Notes under the pieces: generated by a model
Database searches by the model: none
The model's input: the letters and a program-made list of their open reading frames with translations, nothing else
Told to the model about the DNA's origin: nothing
From: an uncultured SAR86 cluster bacterium
GTDB lineage: Bacteria > Pseudomonadota > Gammaproteobacteria > Magnimaribacterales > Magnimaribacteraceae
Assembly (NCBI GenBank): GCA_902537425.1
Contig: CACBBD010000002.1
Span: forward strand, 1-64,000
DNA length: 64,000 nucleotides
Direction: 5' to 3'
Part shown: positions 1 through 8,134 of the stretch, piece by piece
Layout: each line of letters opens with the position of its first letter
How positions within the stretch are numbered: position 1 is the stretch's first letter
Position numbers and translations under genes: made by a program

Positions 1-665
1 TTAAACAAGGACTTTTAAAGCATCATGACATGGTTCTAGTAGACGCAATGGGTTCTACTGAGGGAGGAATGGGATCCTCAAGAGCTTCGAGAGATAATCC
101 TGCTGAAACTGCTAAGTTTGTTCTTAATCCAGGTGTTATTGTTATTACCGATGATGATGAGATTGTTGAACCAGGATCGGAAAAGATGGGAAAAATAGGC
201 ACAAGTGGATTGGTGCCACTGGGATACTTCAAGGACGAAAAAAAGTCTGCCGAGACTTTCAAGGAATTCCAAGGTATTCGTTATAGCTTTCCAGGAGATT
301 ATGCAAAAGTTGAAGCTGATGGGACTATTACACTTCTCGGGCGTGGCAGTAATTGTATTAATACTGCTGGAGAGAAAGTTTATCCAGAGGAGGTTGAAGA
401 GGCGATTAAGCGTCATAATGATATATATGATTGCCTTGTTGTGGGACTTCAGGATGATAGATTTGGTCAGAGGGTAGTAGCTCTAGCTTCTTTTCAGGAA
501 GGAAAAGAAATTGGAGAGCAAGATCTGATTTCTTACACTCGAGAACACTTGGCGGGTTACAAGCTTCCAAAACAAGTTTTATTCGTTGAAGAAGTTATGC
601 GTGCACCAAATGGTAAAGCTAATTATAAGTGGGCAAAAGAAACAGCAGAAAAAGAATTAACATAG
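1..665 (+). CDS. Acyl-CoA synthetase (AMP-forming), C-terminal part, cut by window edge
   Basis: The reading frame is open from base 3, so the gene begins outside the window. About 220 residues remain. They hold the end of the AMP-binding domain (MGSTEGGMG, the region that contacts adenylate) and the mobile C-terminal domain with LLGRGSNCINTAGEKVYPEEVE, ending in the catalytic lysine context APNGKANY. Members of this family activate a carboxylic acid with ATP and then load it on CoA. The substrate cannot be read from this fragment. The stop is 10 bases before a nitroreductase gene on the same strand, so the two are probably co-transcribed. The class is secure; the specific acid is unknown. 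Confidence 0.85.
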   Translation, partial: KQGLLKHHDMVLVDAMGSTEGGMGSSRASRDNPAETAKFVLNPGVIVITDDDEIVEPGSEKMGKIGTSGLVPLGYFKDEKKSAETFKEFQGIRYSFPGDYAKVEADGTITLLGRGSNCINTAGEKVYPEEVEEAIKRHNDIYDCLVVGLQDDRFGQRVVALASFQEGKEIGEQDLISYTREHLAGYKLPKQVLFVEEVMRAPNGKANYKWAKETAEKELT

Positions 666-675
666 GAGAGTGTAA

Positions 676-1335
676 ATGGATGTGAGTGAAGCTGTAGATT
701 CTAGGCTTTCTGTAAGAGAATTTTTAAAAAATCCTGTAGAGGATTCTTTGATAGCTGAGTTGTTAGAAAAAGCCTCTAGATCTGCTTCTGGAGGTAACTT
801 ACAGCCTTGGAAAGTCTACGTCATTAATAATGAAACTATGCAATCATTCCTTAAGTTTCAATCAGAATGGTCTGAACCTGAGACTCCTGCTTATGCAATA
901 TATCCAGAAAAATTAAGTGAGCCGTATAGGACTTCACGTTTTGAGGTTGGTGAACAAATGTACTCCATACTTGGTATAGAACGTGATGATAAGGAAGGTA
1001 GATTTAAGCAAATGCTTAAGAATTACGAGTTTTTTGGTGCTCCAGCGGCATTCTTTTGTTATGTAGATAGACAAATGGGCTCTCCACAATGGTCAGATCT
1101 GGGAATGTTTCTACAGACTTTTATGCTTCTTGCAAGAGAAGCTGGACTTGATACTTGTGCACAAGAAGCTTGGTCACTTAAACAAGAGAGTGTGACAGCT
1201 TTTGTAGAAGCACCAGAAGAGGAAATGCTTTTTTGTGGTATGGCTATAGGTTACAGGGATACCAAAGCATCTATAAACAAACTGAGAACAAATAGAAGAC
1301 CAGTCGAAACTTGGGCTCACTTTCTTAAGAAGTAG
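676..1335 (+). CDS. Nitroreductase family NAD(P)H:FMN oxidoreductase
   Basis: This is a 219-residue single-domain protein. The N-terminus has the nitroreductase pattern RLSVREFLKNPV followed by SASGGNLQPWKVYVI, which contacts FMN and its phosphate. The C-terminal part has FVEAPEEEMLFCGMAIGY, the usual late strand with a GxAIGY end. Such enzymes are cytosolic FMN dimers that reduce nitro groups, quinones or enones; the natural substrate is not evident. A clear Shine-Dalgarno (AGGAGAG) lies 5 bases before the ATG. It follows the acyl-CoA synthetase by 10 bases and meets the amidohydrolase fragments tail to tail. Confidence 0.85.
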   Translation: MDVSEAVDSRLSVREFLKNPVEDSLIAELLEKASRSASGGNLQPWKVYVINNETMQSFLKFQSEWSEPETPAYAIYPEKLSEPYRTSRFEVGEQMYSILGIERDDKEGRFKQMLKNYEFFGAPAAFFCYVDRQMGSPQWSDLGMFLQTFMLLAREAGLDTCAQEAWSLKQESVTAFVEAPEEEMLFCGMAIGYRDTKASINKLRTNRRPVETWAHFLKK

Positions 1336-1339
1336 TATC

Positions 1340-2299
1340 CTAGGCTGAATGTCTTAGCACTTGACCTGCACGAGCATTAGTAGGCTCTCCATCAAGAACA
1401 TTAACTTGTCCATTGACGATCGTTGCTTTGAAGCCCCGTGACTTCTGTATATATCGTGGTGCATCACCCGGAAAGTCGTTTACTAATACAGGTTGTAATT
1501 CACTCACCTCTTTAGGGCAAAATACATTTATGTCTGCCTTCATACCTATTTTTAAAGTGCCTCGATCCTTAAGACCAATTACCGCAGCTGGATCAGCTGT
1601 CATACGCTTGATAGCTTGAGGAAGGGTAAATACACCTGTTTTACGTACATAATGAGACAGTATGAAACTTGCCCATCCCCCATCCATAATTTGAGATACA
1701 TGTGCGCCGACATCACCAAGTCCAGGAATTAGGTTTTCACTAGAGAAAAGATCTCCTTGCTCTTTAAGGTTGGTACTAAACATGCGCCAGTTGAAAAGAC
1801 CACGTCCTTGACTATCTTTTGTTAAACGTAAAAAAGTTTCAGACCAGTGCTCAGAAGCAGATTTTGATAATTCGATCAGATTCTGTGAGGAGTTATGATC
1901 GGGTGCATCTTCTAAGCCAAGAAAATAAACTTTTTGTAGAGGTATTTGACAAGATTTTGGTTCGCGAGCTTCTGCTACTAATGCTTCACAAAAAGTCTCA
2001 TCATTGATGGCTTTTAATCTACCATCAAAGTCTTTTTCTCGAAGAATATCCCATGTCGGCCCTTGAATAGGCAGCCCAGCTTGAAGACCAAACATATAAC
2101 CTGATCCACGTGTATGACTGGTACCGGTGATATTACGCCCCTCTGTATTCATTTCATCAAGATGCATTGCAGCCTTAGTTCCCGATCCTTCTTCTCCCGA
2201 ACAACCATAGCTAAATAAAACTCTACTGCCTTCTGTCTCAGCCACAGACTTCATTACTTCAGCATCTGCACCAACAAGCTGCATTAAGGCATCTCGAGG
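1340..2299 (-). pseudogene. D-aminoacylase-type amidohydrolase, C-terminal fragment after frameshift
   Basis: This is the downstream half of an N-acyl-D-amino-acid deacylase family protein (amidohydrolase 3). It contains GLGDVGAHVSQIMDGGW, with the late Asp/His region of the TIM barrel, and the terminal ITG-like small domain GTLKIGMKADINVF. It has no convincing start of its own. An ATG at 2284 exists, but the frame reads PRDALMQ upstream of it, continuing the homologous protein. The N-terminal half is in another frame immediately upstream (to 2976). Adding a single base near 2299-2301 restores one continuous protein of about 545 residues. It is either an inactivated gene or a sequence error. 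Confidence 0.8.
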
Positions 2300-2976
2300 T
2301 CAACCTTTGCAATTTCAACAAGCTCAGAACACTCTGCAAAGGTTCCTGGAATTGAACGGCCATCTGGAGCTTTGTGCGGTTCGTAACGATTAGTTGAAAA
2401 TCCAACAGCACCATCTTCTATTGCCTTTTCTACAATATCGGCCATCTGTTGCTTTTCAGCATCAGTTGCTTGCTCATCAAACGATCGATCACCCATGACG
2501 TAATAACGAACAGCACAATGACCAACGAGACCAGCAACATTCAGAGAAGGTTTAAGCTCTTCCAACATATCGAGATATTGACCATAATGCTCCCAATTCC
2601 ACGGAAGTCCGGAGAGAATGGCTTGCTTAGGAATATCTTCTACCGTTTCCATCATACCAGCTAGAATTTCCGTATCTTCAGGCTTACAAGGAGCAAAAGT
2701 AAGTCCACAGTTGCCAATCAAAGCCGTAGTGACGCCATGCCAGCAAATTGGGGTCATTTGAGGATCCCAGCCAATTTGGGCATCAAGGTGAGTATGGATA
2801 TCAACAAAGCCAGGGGAAACTGTCATACCTTCAGCATCAATAATCTCAGCTGCCTCTCCATTTACCTCCCCAATTTCAGTTATAAGTCCATCTTTGATTG
2901 CGATGTCTCCAGAATAAGCATCTGAGCCAGTTCCATCTATGATATTTCCATTTTTTATTATTAGATCATGTTGCAT
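2284..2976 (-). pseudogene. D-aminoacylase-type amidohydrolase, N-terminal fragment ending at frameshift
   Basis: This is the upstream half (230 residues) of an N-acyl-D-amino-acid deacylase-like metal hydrolase. It starts with DLIIKNGNIIDGTGSDAYSG, typical of amidohydrolases. The metal motif HTHLDAQIGWDP is at about residues 61-72 and a Cys in GNCGLTFAP lies at about 88-96. The frame runs through ELVEIAKV and then into six non-homologous residues (DLEMP and stop), while the expected continuation is in another frame. The intact enzyme would remove acyl groups from D-amino acids or hydrolyse related amides in the cytosol; the true substrate is unknown. Confidence 0.8.
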
Positions 2977-3039
2977 AATTTATCCCTCTAAAAGATAGTA
3001 TATACAAAGAAAGTAAACTCACTCCAGCAAAAAAAGGGT

Positions 3040-3064
3040 AAAAAACTAACTTTTTTAAAAAGTT
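3040..3064 (-). terminator. Probable terminator after tRNA-Arg
   Basis: On the minus strand, 15 bases after the tRNA 3' end, an AACTTTTT / AAAAAGTT inverted repeat is followed by a run of six T. Position and T tract fit an intrinsic terminator. The stem is AT-only and the loop tiny, so strength is uncertain. Confidence 0.45.
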
Positions 3065-3078
3065 AATCATCATTTGAA

Positions 3079-3153
3079 TGGGCTAGACAGGATTTGAACC
3101 TGTGACCTTCTGCTCCGGAGGCAGACGCTCTATCCTAGCTGAGCTACTAGCCC
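3079..3153 (-). tRNA. tRNA-Arg, anticodon CCG
   Basis: The minus strand folds as a cloverleaf. The acceptor arms GGGCTAG and CTAGCCC pair over 7 bp. The D arm is TAGCTCAGCTAGGATAGAGC. The anticodon stem is TCTGC/GCAGA with loop CTCCGGA (anticodon CCG, reading CGG codons). The T arm contains GGTTCAAATCC. The discriminator base is A and CCA is not encoded. It stands alone between the broken amidohydrolase and the acyl-CoA dehydrogenase. Confidence 0.95.
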
Positions 3154-3160
3154 AAAATAG

Positions 3161-3166
3161 ATTATA
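3161..3166 (-). promoter_or_regulatory. -10 element of the tRNA-Arg promoter
   Basis: A perfect TATAAT on the minus strand lies 7 bases before the first tRNA base, the spacing expected for transcription starting at or just before the tRNA. No clear -35 box is visible at 17 bases; upstream sequence is AT-rich. Confidence 0.6.
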
Positions 3167-3240
3167 TATCTATCTCAATATCTATTTTATTAATACACCA
3201 GCCCTGATATTATGCCTCTTCCTTTAGTCGTGGAGTAAAT

Positions 3241-4422
3241 ATGGCAAGTAATTCTTGGCAATCAATTAATTGGAAGGATCCTTTTTTGCTTGAGCAGCAG
3301 CTGTCTGATGATCAAAGAATGGTGAGAGATACTGCTAATCAGTTCGCTCAAGAAAAACTTTTGCCAAGAGTAAGAGATGCTTTTAGAAGTGAGGAAACTG
3401 ATCCTGGAATATTTAAAGAAATGGGCTCTGTAGGCTTATTAGGATCAACTATACAAGGCTATGATTGCCCAGGTGTTGACTACATGAGTTATGGGCTAAT
3501 TGCGAGGGAGGTAGAAAGGGTTGATTCTGGATATAGATCTATGATGAGTGTTCAATCCTCTTTAGTTATGTATCCAATTTATGCTTTTGGGTCTGAAGAA
3601 CAAAAAGAGAAATATTTACCATCCTTAGCCAAAGGTGAAAAGATTGGTTGCTTTGGTTTGACAGAACCAGACTATGGATCAGATGCTGGCGGTTTAATAA
3701 CAAGAGCAAAGAGTGTCGATGGTGGATACTCATTAACTGGTGCAAAAATGTGGATATCAAATAGTCCTATAGCAGACGTTTTTGTTGTTTGGGCTAAGAA
3801 TGATGAGGGAAAAATAAAAGGATTTATTCTTGAAAAAGGGATGGAAGGACTCAGCGCCCCAAAGATAGAAGGAAAACTGGCATTAAGGGCCTCTGTTACC
3901 GGTCAGATAGTTATGGAAGAAGTGTTTGTTGAAGAGAGTCAGATGCTTCCAAACATTGAAGGTCTCAAAGGACCATTCAGTTGCTTAAATAATGCAAGAT
4001 ACGGAATTGCTTGGGGAGCTCTAGGTGCAGCCGAAACTTGCTGGCATACTGCTCGAGATTACGTAATGGATAGAAAACAATTTGATAGACCACTTGGCTC
4101 TAATCAAATTATTCAGTTAAAGTTAGCTGATATGCAGACTGACATAAGTATTGGATTACAAGGATGCTATCGCGCAGGCCAACTGATGAATGACAACAAC
4201 ATCTCTCCAGAATTAATTTCACTTATAAAACGCAACTCAACCGGAAAAGCACTTGAGATAGCTAGAAAATCAAGAGATATGCTTGGAGGAAATGGAATAT
4301 CAGATGAGTATCCAATTATGAGACATATGGTAAATTTAGAAGTTGTAAATACTTACGAGGGAACTAGTGATATTCACGCCTTGATTTTGGGACGAACGCA
4401 AACAGATATACCTGCGTTTTAG
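3241..4422 (+). CDS. gcdH: Glutaryl-CoA dehydrogenase (acyl-CoA dehydrogenase family)
   Basis: This 393-residue FAD enzyme converts glutaryl-CoA to crotonyl-CoA plus CO2 in lysine/tryptophan and related breakdown. Its N-terminus [18 protein letters not shown] is typical of the glutaryl-CoA branch rather than of generic acyl-CoA dehydrogenases. [15 protein letters not shown] carries the substrate-carboxylate Arg. [12 protein letters not shown] is the first family signature, and [14 protein letters not shown] near the C-terminus carries the catalytic Glu. Length matches the family. The start has a good Shine-Dalgarno (GTGGAG) before ATG. It appears monocistronic, with no CoA-transferase or regulator beside it, although an acyl-CoA synthetase lies 2.5 kb upstream. 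Confidence 0.9.
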   Translation: MASNSWQSINWKDPFLLEQQLSDDQRMVRDTANQFAQEKLLPRVRDAFRSEETDPGIFKEMGSVGLLGSTIQGYDCPGVDYMSYGLIAREVERVDSGYRSMMSVQSSLVMYPIYAFGSEEQKEKYLPSLAKGEKIGCFGLTEPDYGSDAGGLITRAKSVDGGYSLTGAKMWISNSPIADVFVVWAKNDEGKIKGFILEKGMEGLSAPKIEGKLALRASVTGQIVMEEVFVEESQMLPNIEGLKGPFSCLNNARYGIAWGALGAAETCWHTARDYVMDRKQFDRPLGSNQIIQLKLADMQTDISIGLQGCYRAGQLMNDNNISPELISLIKRNSTGKALEIARKSRDMLGGNGISDEYPIMRHMVNLEVVNTYEGTSDIHALILGRTQTDIPAF

Positions 4423-4456
4423 TTCTATTTTTCAAGACTACCTAGTTTTATTGTTT

Positions 4457-4462
4457 TATAAT
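4457..4462 (+). promoter_or_regulatory. -10 element upstream of the pseudoazurin gene
   Basis: A perfect TATAAT lies 33 bases before the ATG at 4496, in the 73-base gap after gcdH. No good -35 hexamer is seen at 16-18 bases. It suggests the cupredoxin is transcribed from its own promoter. Confidence 0.45.
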
Positions 4463-4495
4463 GCAGCCCGCTCGATCTTCAGAAATCTATAATAT

Positions 4496-5083
4496 ATGAA
4501 AAATTCAAAATTCTTCTTGATACTAACAATCGGTTTTGTATTGAGCCTCAGTGCCTCGGAAGCACAAAAAGCAATTGAAATGAGGATTGCTCCTGTAGGA
4601 TCTATTTGCCTAGAGGGACAGGATTGCGGCTCGGCAGCTCCTGCAGCGTCTCAAGCGATGGCTCCTGTAAATGATTTACCCAAAATAGAGCTTTCTGAAG
4701 GATCTGAACATATTGTTAAAATGTTAAATTCAGGCGTTGATGGAACTATGGTCTTTGAACCTGCTGTGATCAAAGTCTCTGTAGGCGACACAGTTCACTT
4801 TAAAGCTACTGATCTTTCTCATAATTCTGCTTCTATGGCTGGGATGATTCCATCTGGAGCTGATAGTTGGGCCGGCGCTCTGAGTCAGGATATTTCAGTA
4901 AAACTAGATAAAGAGGGAATCTATGTGTACCAGTGCGATCCTCACGTAATGATGGCTATGGTAGGTGTTATACAAGTTGGTGAAGCTGTTAACATGGCAG
5001 AAGTGAAAGAGGCGGCTTCCAATCAAAAAGCAACTTTTATTATGAACGGAACAAGGCTAGACCAATATCTTTCTCAGCTTTAG
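4496..5083 (+). CDS. Pseudoazurin-like type I copper protein with an extra N-terminal segment
   Basis: This is a 195-residue exported electron carrier. A signal peptide covers about residues 1-23. Residues 72-163 match pseudoazurin: FEPAVIKVSVGDTVHF, SHNSASMAGMIPSGA, and YVYQCDPHVMMAMVGV. The copper ligands are visible as His109, Cys147, His150 and Met155, with the Cys+3 and Cys+8 spacing of pseudoazurin. Between signal and cupredoxin lies a segment (about 28-60) with IAPVGSICLEGQDCG and an Ala/Pro linker. Its RIAPVG element resembles the start of some c5-type cytochromes, but no CXXCH haem site is present. The tail after 165 is also longer than usual. The likely role is periplasmic electron transfer; the partner is unknown. 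Confidence 0.85.
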   Translation: MKNSKFFLILTIGFVLSLSASEAQKAIEMRIAPVGSICLEGQDCGSAAPAASQAMAPVNDLPKIELSEGSEHIVKMLNSGVDGTMVFEPAVIKVSVGDTVHFKATDLSHNSASMAGMIPSGADSWAGALSQDISVKLDKEGIYVYQCDPHVMMAMVGVIQVGEAVNMAEVKEAASNQKATFIMNGTRLDQYLSQL

Positions 5084-5772
5084 ATAGTTTTTAGCAGGGC
5101 AGGTAATTCTCTCCAATCAGAAAAGCTAGGTACCTGAATATCTAATTCTAATTCTCCTCCATTTTCATTGAACCATACAGGCTTGCAGCCAAAATCATAA
5201 CTAGCCTGCACATCATTGATTGGATGGTCTCCAATATGACATATTTCCCGTGCTTCCAGACCGGTCGCTTCTAGTGCTGCTTCGAACATTTCTGGATTGG
5301 GTTTATGAGTATTTAGCTCTGCCGGGGAAAGAATATAGTCGAAATAATCTGATATCCCGATCATATCAAGATCAGCATTTCCATTTGTTATGACTCCTAG
5401 AGAATATTCATCTTTTATTATATCTAGAGTTGAGATCACATGATCATAGAAAGTTACATTATTTCGTCCCTCAAAGAATACTTTGAAAGCACCTTCAGCC
5501 ATACTTTGTGATTCATCATCAGTATATCCAGATCTAATACTCGCATCATAGAATATTTTTAGTCTAAGCTCAGATAGTCTATTGATTAGACTTGGATCAG
5601 TTCTTAAAAGTTTATCTCTTATTTCAATACTCGCTTCTTTAGTTAGGGAGTTTAGGACTCCCGGATAATTATCTTTAATCCAATTCCTAGAATTTTTTTC
5701 AGCCTGCATAATGGTCGGCATAAGAGGCCAAAAAGTATCATCTAGATCAAAAGATATTGATTTAATTGTCAT
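5080..5772 (-). CDS. yigB: HAD-superfamily phosphatase, YigB-like
   Basis: This is a 230-residue HAD hydrolase. Motif I is FDLDDTFWPL at residues 8-17 (nucleophile Asp plus acid/base Asp), motif II is GVITNGN, and motif IV is HIGDHPINDVQ. It overlaps the end of xerC by 4 bases (ATGA type) and closes the lysA-dapF-DUF484-xerC cluster exactly where yigB lies in enterobacteria and pseudomonads. There the enzyme dephosphorylates FMN and the riboflavin precursor aminoribitylamino-uracil phosphate. Substrate assignment here rests on synteny and family. Confidence 0.8.
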   Translation of the reverse strand: MTIKSISFDLDDTFWPLMPTIMQAEKNSRNWIKDNYPGVLNSLTKEASIEIRDKLLRTDPSLINRLSELRLKIFYDASIRSGYTDDESQSMAEGAFKVFFEGRNNVTFYDHVISTLDIIKDEYSLGVITNGNADLDMIGISDYFDYILSPAELNTHKPNPEMFEAALEATGLEAREICHIGDHPINDVQASYDFGCKPVWFNENGGELELDIQVPSFSDWRELPALLKTI

Positions 5773-6674
5773 TTTTTAGCTCCTTTTTTTGCTCGTGGGT
5801 GGGCTTTGTCATAAATCTTTGAGAGATGTTGAAAGTCCAATTTTGTATATATTTGCGTAGTACCGATATCTGAATGGCCGAGCATTTCTTGAACTGCTCT
5901 TAAGTCTCCACTTGATTCGAGTACATGACTTGCAAAAGAATGTCTTAACATATGAGGATTAATTCCTGGAATACCCCTTTTAAGGCATAATTTTTCAAGT
6001 CTAAGTTGAATAGACCTTGCAGAAATACGGCTTCCCTTATTGTTTAGAAATATTGCATTTGTCTGAGTCTCTTTAGATTCCAACAATTCATTTCTGTAAA
6101 TAATCCAATCTCTTAATGAATGAACAGCTTTTGTTCCAACTGGAACAATGCGAGTTTTATTTCCTTTTCCAGTTACCACACATGTTTTCTCTTTAAGATC
6201 AAGGTCTTCAAGGTCTAATTTACAAATTTCTGATAAACGTAGTCCAGAAGAATATAAAAGCTCTGCGATGGCCTTATCTCTTATTTCTATCATTCCTTTA
6301 GGTTTAAAGTCCAAAAGTCTTTGAACTAAATCAGCATCCATTGCCTTAGGAAGAAGCTGGGTTGATTTAGGCGAAACTATATTTTTTGCAGGATTCAACT
6401 TAATTTTTCCTTCGGCAAGTAAATATTCATAAAAAGTTCTACAAGAAGACAATAATCTCTGAATACTCCTGGGGCTTAACCCCCTTCGCCTTTCATCATT
6501 GATAAAGGTTCTTATGTCATGTTCACTTACATTTTTCCAATCTTGACTGTCACTGGTGGAAAGATATTGGGATAGTTTCTCTAAATCTCTTTGATAACCT
6601 TTAAGGGTGTGCGGTGAATATTGTTTTACCGATTCTAAGTAAGATAGAAAAACTTTTATTTCAGTACCAAGCAT
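5769..6674 (-). CDS. xerC: Tyrosine recombinase XerC
   Basis: This 301-residue site-specific recombinase resolves chromosome dimers at dif together with XerD. The N-terminal SAM-like core-binding domain is at residues 1-90 (SPHTLKGYQRDL). The catalytic domain carries SSGLRLSEI (first catalytic Arg), HMLRHSFASH (His and second Arg), LGHSDIGTTQIYT (His and nucleophile Tyr). Its place after DUF484 and before the YigB phosphatase identifies it as XerC rather than XerD. The basic end (RAKKGAKK) is normal. It is cytosolic and nucleoid-acting. Confidence 0.93.
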   Translation of the reverse strand: MLGTEIKVFLSYLESVKQYSPHTLKGYQRDLEKLSQYLSTSDSQDWKNVSEHDIRTFINDERRRGLSPRSIQRLLSSCRTFYEYLLAEGKIKLNPAKNIVSPKSTQLLPKAMDADLVQRLLDFKPKGMIEIRDKAIAELLYSSGLRLSEICKLDLEDLDLKEKTCVVTGKGNKTRIVPVGTKAVHSLRDWIIYRNELLESKETQTNAIFLNNKGSRISARSIQLRLEKLCLKRGIPGINPHMLRHSFASHVLESSGDLRAVQEMLGHSDIGTTQIYTKLDFQHLSKIYDKAHPRAKKGAKK

Positions 6675-7337
6675 TTAAAAATTGTTTCTATCGATAAGCT
6701 TCGATAAAGTTTCTGCTACAAATTCTAAGAATAGTGAATCATTTTCTTTTGAATACGTATCTTCATTTTTAGAACCCAATGCAAGCATTCCAGGACAATC
6801 AGTATTTTTGATGGGAACTAAAACACAATCCTTAATTCTTGTTTTTTTGTCAAAAATATAGTCTGATTCTTGTTTATCCAAGGGGCCGCAATATATATCT
6901 GAAGCATTATATTTTTTTCCAATTTGTTTATGTGCTCGTTTGGCATCAAGAATTCTACCTTTAGGTAAGTTAGGATTTTCTTTAAAAAATAGAACTTTAC
7001 ACGCATCTGCCTGAAATTTTTTTGAGAAGTAATTTTCCGTTTTTGCGATTACATCCGTTAAATTTTTGCACACGATTAAATCTAAGATGAGTTTTTTAGT
7101 TTTTTCGAAAATACCTTCATTAGCTTTTGCAATTTCAAGCAATTCGAGTAAGTTTCCGGAGGTCAATTCGTAGTTCTTTCTAAGAACTTCAACTTGCTTT
7201 TGAATCAAAGAAACTGCTCCTCCAGTTTTATGAACTATTTCTATTGAATCTAATATATGGGAATTGTTCGAAAGGAAATCAGGGTTTAGGACCAGAAATT
7301 CTTCTACTTGCTTTGCATCAATGGATTTTTTTGGCAT
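6675..7337 (-). CDS. DUF484 family protein (YigA-like)
   Basis: This is a 220-residue protein with the DUF484 opening AKQVEEFLVLNPDFLSNN and a GAF-like second half (about residues 85-215) with LVPIKNTDCPGMLALGS. No catalytic motif is known for the family. The gene lies between dapF and xerC, sharing or abutting bases with both, as in most gammaproteobacteria. Family membership is clear; biochemical function is not established. The N-terminal region may form a helical hairpin before the GAF-like fold. Confidence 0.82.
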   Translation of the reverse strand: MPKKSIDAKQVEEFLVLNPDFLSNNSHILDSIEIVHKTGGAVSLIQKQVEVLRKNYELTSGNLLELLEIAKANEGIFEKTKKLILDLIVCKNLTDVIAKTENYFSKKFQADACKVLFFKENPNLPKGRILDAKRAHKQIGKKYNASDIYCGPLDKQESDYIFDKKTRIKDCVLVPIKNTDCPGMLALGSKNEDTYSKENDSLFLEFVAETLSKLIDRNNF

Positions 7338-8128
7338 TAAATTTTGATTTCTATTTCTTCTAAAAAAGTTGCAGAACCTTCAGCATATATTTTTCTTGAT
7401 CCTATCTTGTAGTCTACCAAAATGCTTCCTTGTTTGAAGTTTACCTTTACCGGAGATGACATCGCTTTATTTGTTATGCCTATTAAAGCAGCGGCGCAAG
7501 CCCCACTTCCACATGCTAAGGTCTCGCCAACACCTCTTTCGTAAACTCTTAGATTGATCTCATTATCATTAACTATATTTGCCATGCCAAAGTTAACTCC
7601 ATCCGGAAATAATTTATTAGTTTGTAGCTTTTCACCCATAACACTGAGATCAACTTTAGAGTCTCTATCTACAAATGTTACTCCGTGAGGATTTCCAAGT
7701 TCTATACATTCTAGAAATAGTTCTTGCCCCTCTATATCCAATGTAACCTGATTGATTTCTTCTAAAATCTCAAAAGAAGCCGAAAACCTATCTTCACTCA
7801 ATGATTCTAGGTGCCAGATACCTCCATCAGTTTTAACTTTAACTTCCTTTGAAGCACATAAAGAGTGATCTTCTAAAAATTTAGAAACACACCTTGCGCC
7901 ATTGATGCAATTTGACGCAATAGAACCATCGTTGTTGTATATTTTTGCATCGAAATCATTTTTTGGCTCTTTTGGAGGCAATACCAATATCAGTTGATCA
8001 AAATCTATTTTGTGATTTTGATATATTTTAAGTACATCTTCTGAATTGATAGAAATATCATTTCTTAAAGAATCAATAATGGCAATGATATTCCCCAGCC
8101 CTGAGTATATGTATAAGTCTATTGGCAT
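7337..8128 (-). CDS. dapF: Diaminopimelate epimerase
   Basis: This 263-residue PLP-independent racemase interconverts LL- and meso-diaminopimelate, a step to lysine and peptidoglycan. The two catalytic cysteines are visible: Cys74 in NCINGARC and the later one in GETLACGSGACA. The substrate loop GNPHGVTFVD is present. The first site reads C-I-N-G rather than the usual C-G-N-G, so the Gly after the catalytic Cys is Ile. Six bases separate it from lysA upstream, and it shares a base with DUF484 downstream. The order lysA-dapF is standard. Confidence 0.92.
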   Translation of the reverse strand: MPIDLYIYSGLGNIIAIIDSLRNDISINSEDVLKIYQNHKIDFDQLILVLPPKEPKNDFDAKIYNNDGSIASNCINGARCVSKFLEDHSLCASKEVKVKTDGGIWHLESLSEDRFSASFEILEEINQVTLDIEGQELFLECIELGNPHGVTFVDRDSKVDLSVMGEKLQTNKLFPDGVNFGMANIVNDNEINLRVYERGVGETLACGSGACAAALIGITNKAMSSPVKVNFKQGSILVDYKIGSRKIYAEGSATFLEEIEIKI

Positions 8129-8134
8129 TACTGA

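Noticed and set aside
2284..2305. Programmed frameshift in the amidohydrolase
   Set aside because: No slippery heptamer, pseudoknot or internal SD is visible at the site; the single missing G is simpler as mutation or sequence error.
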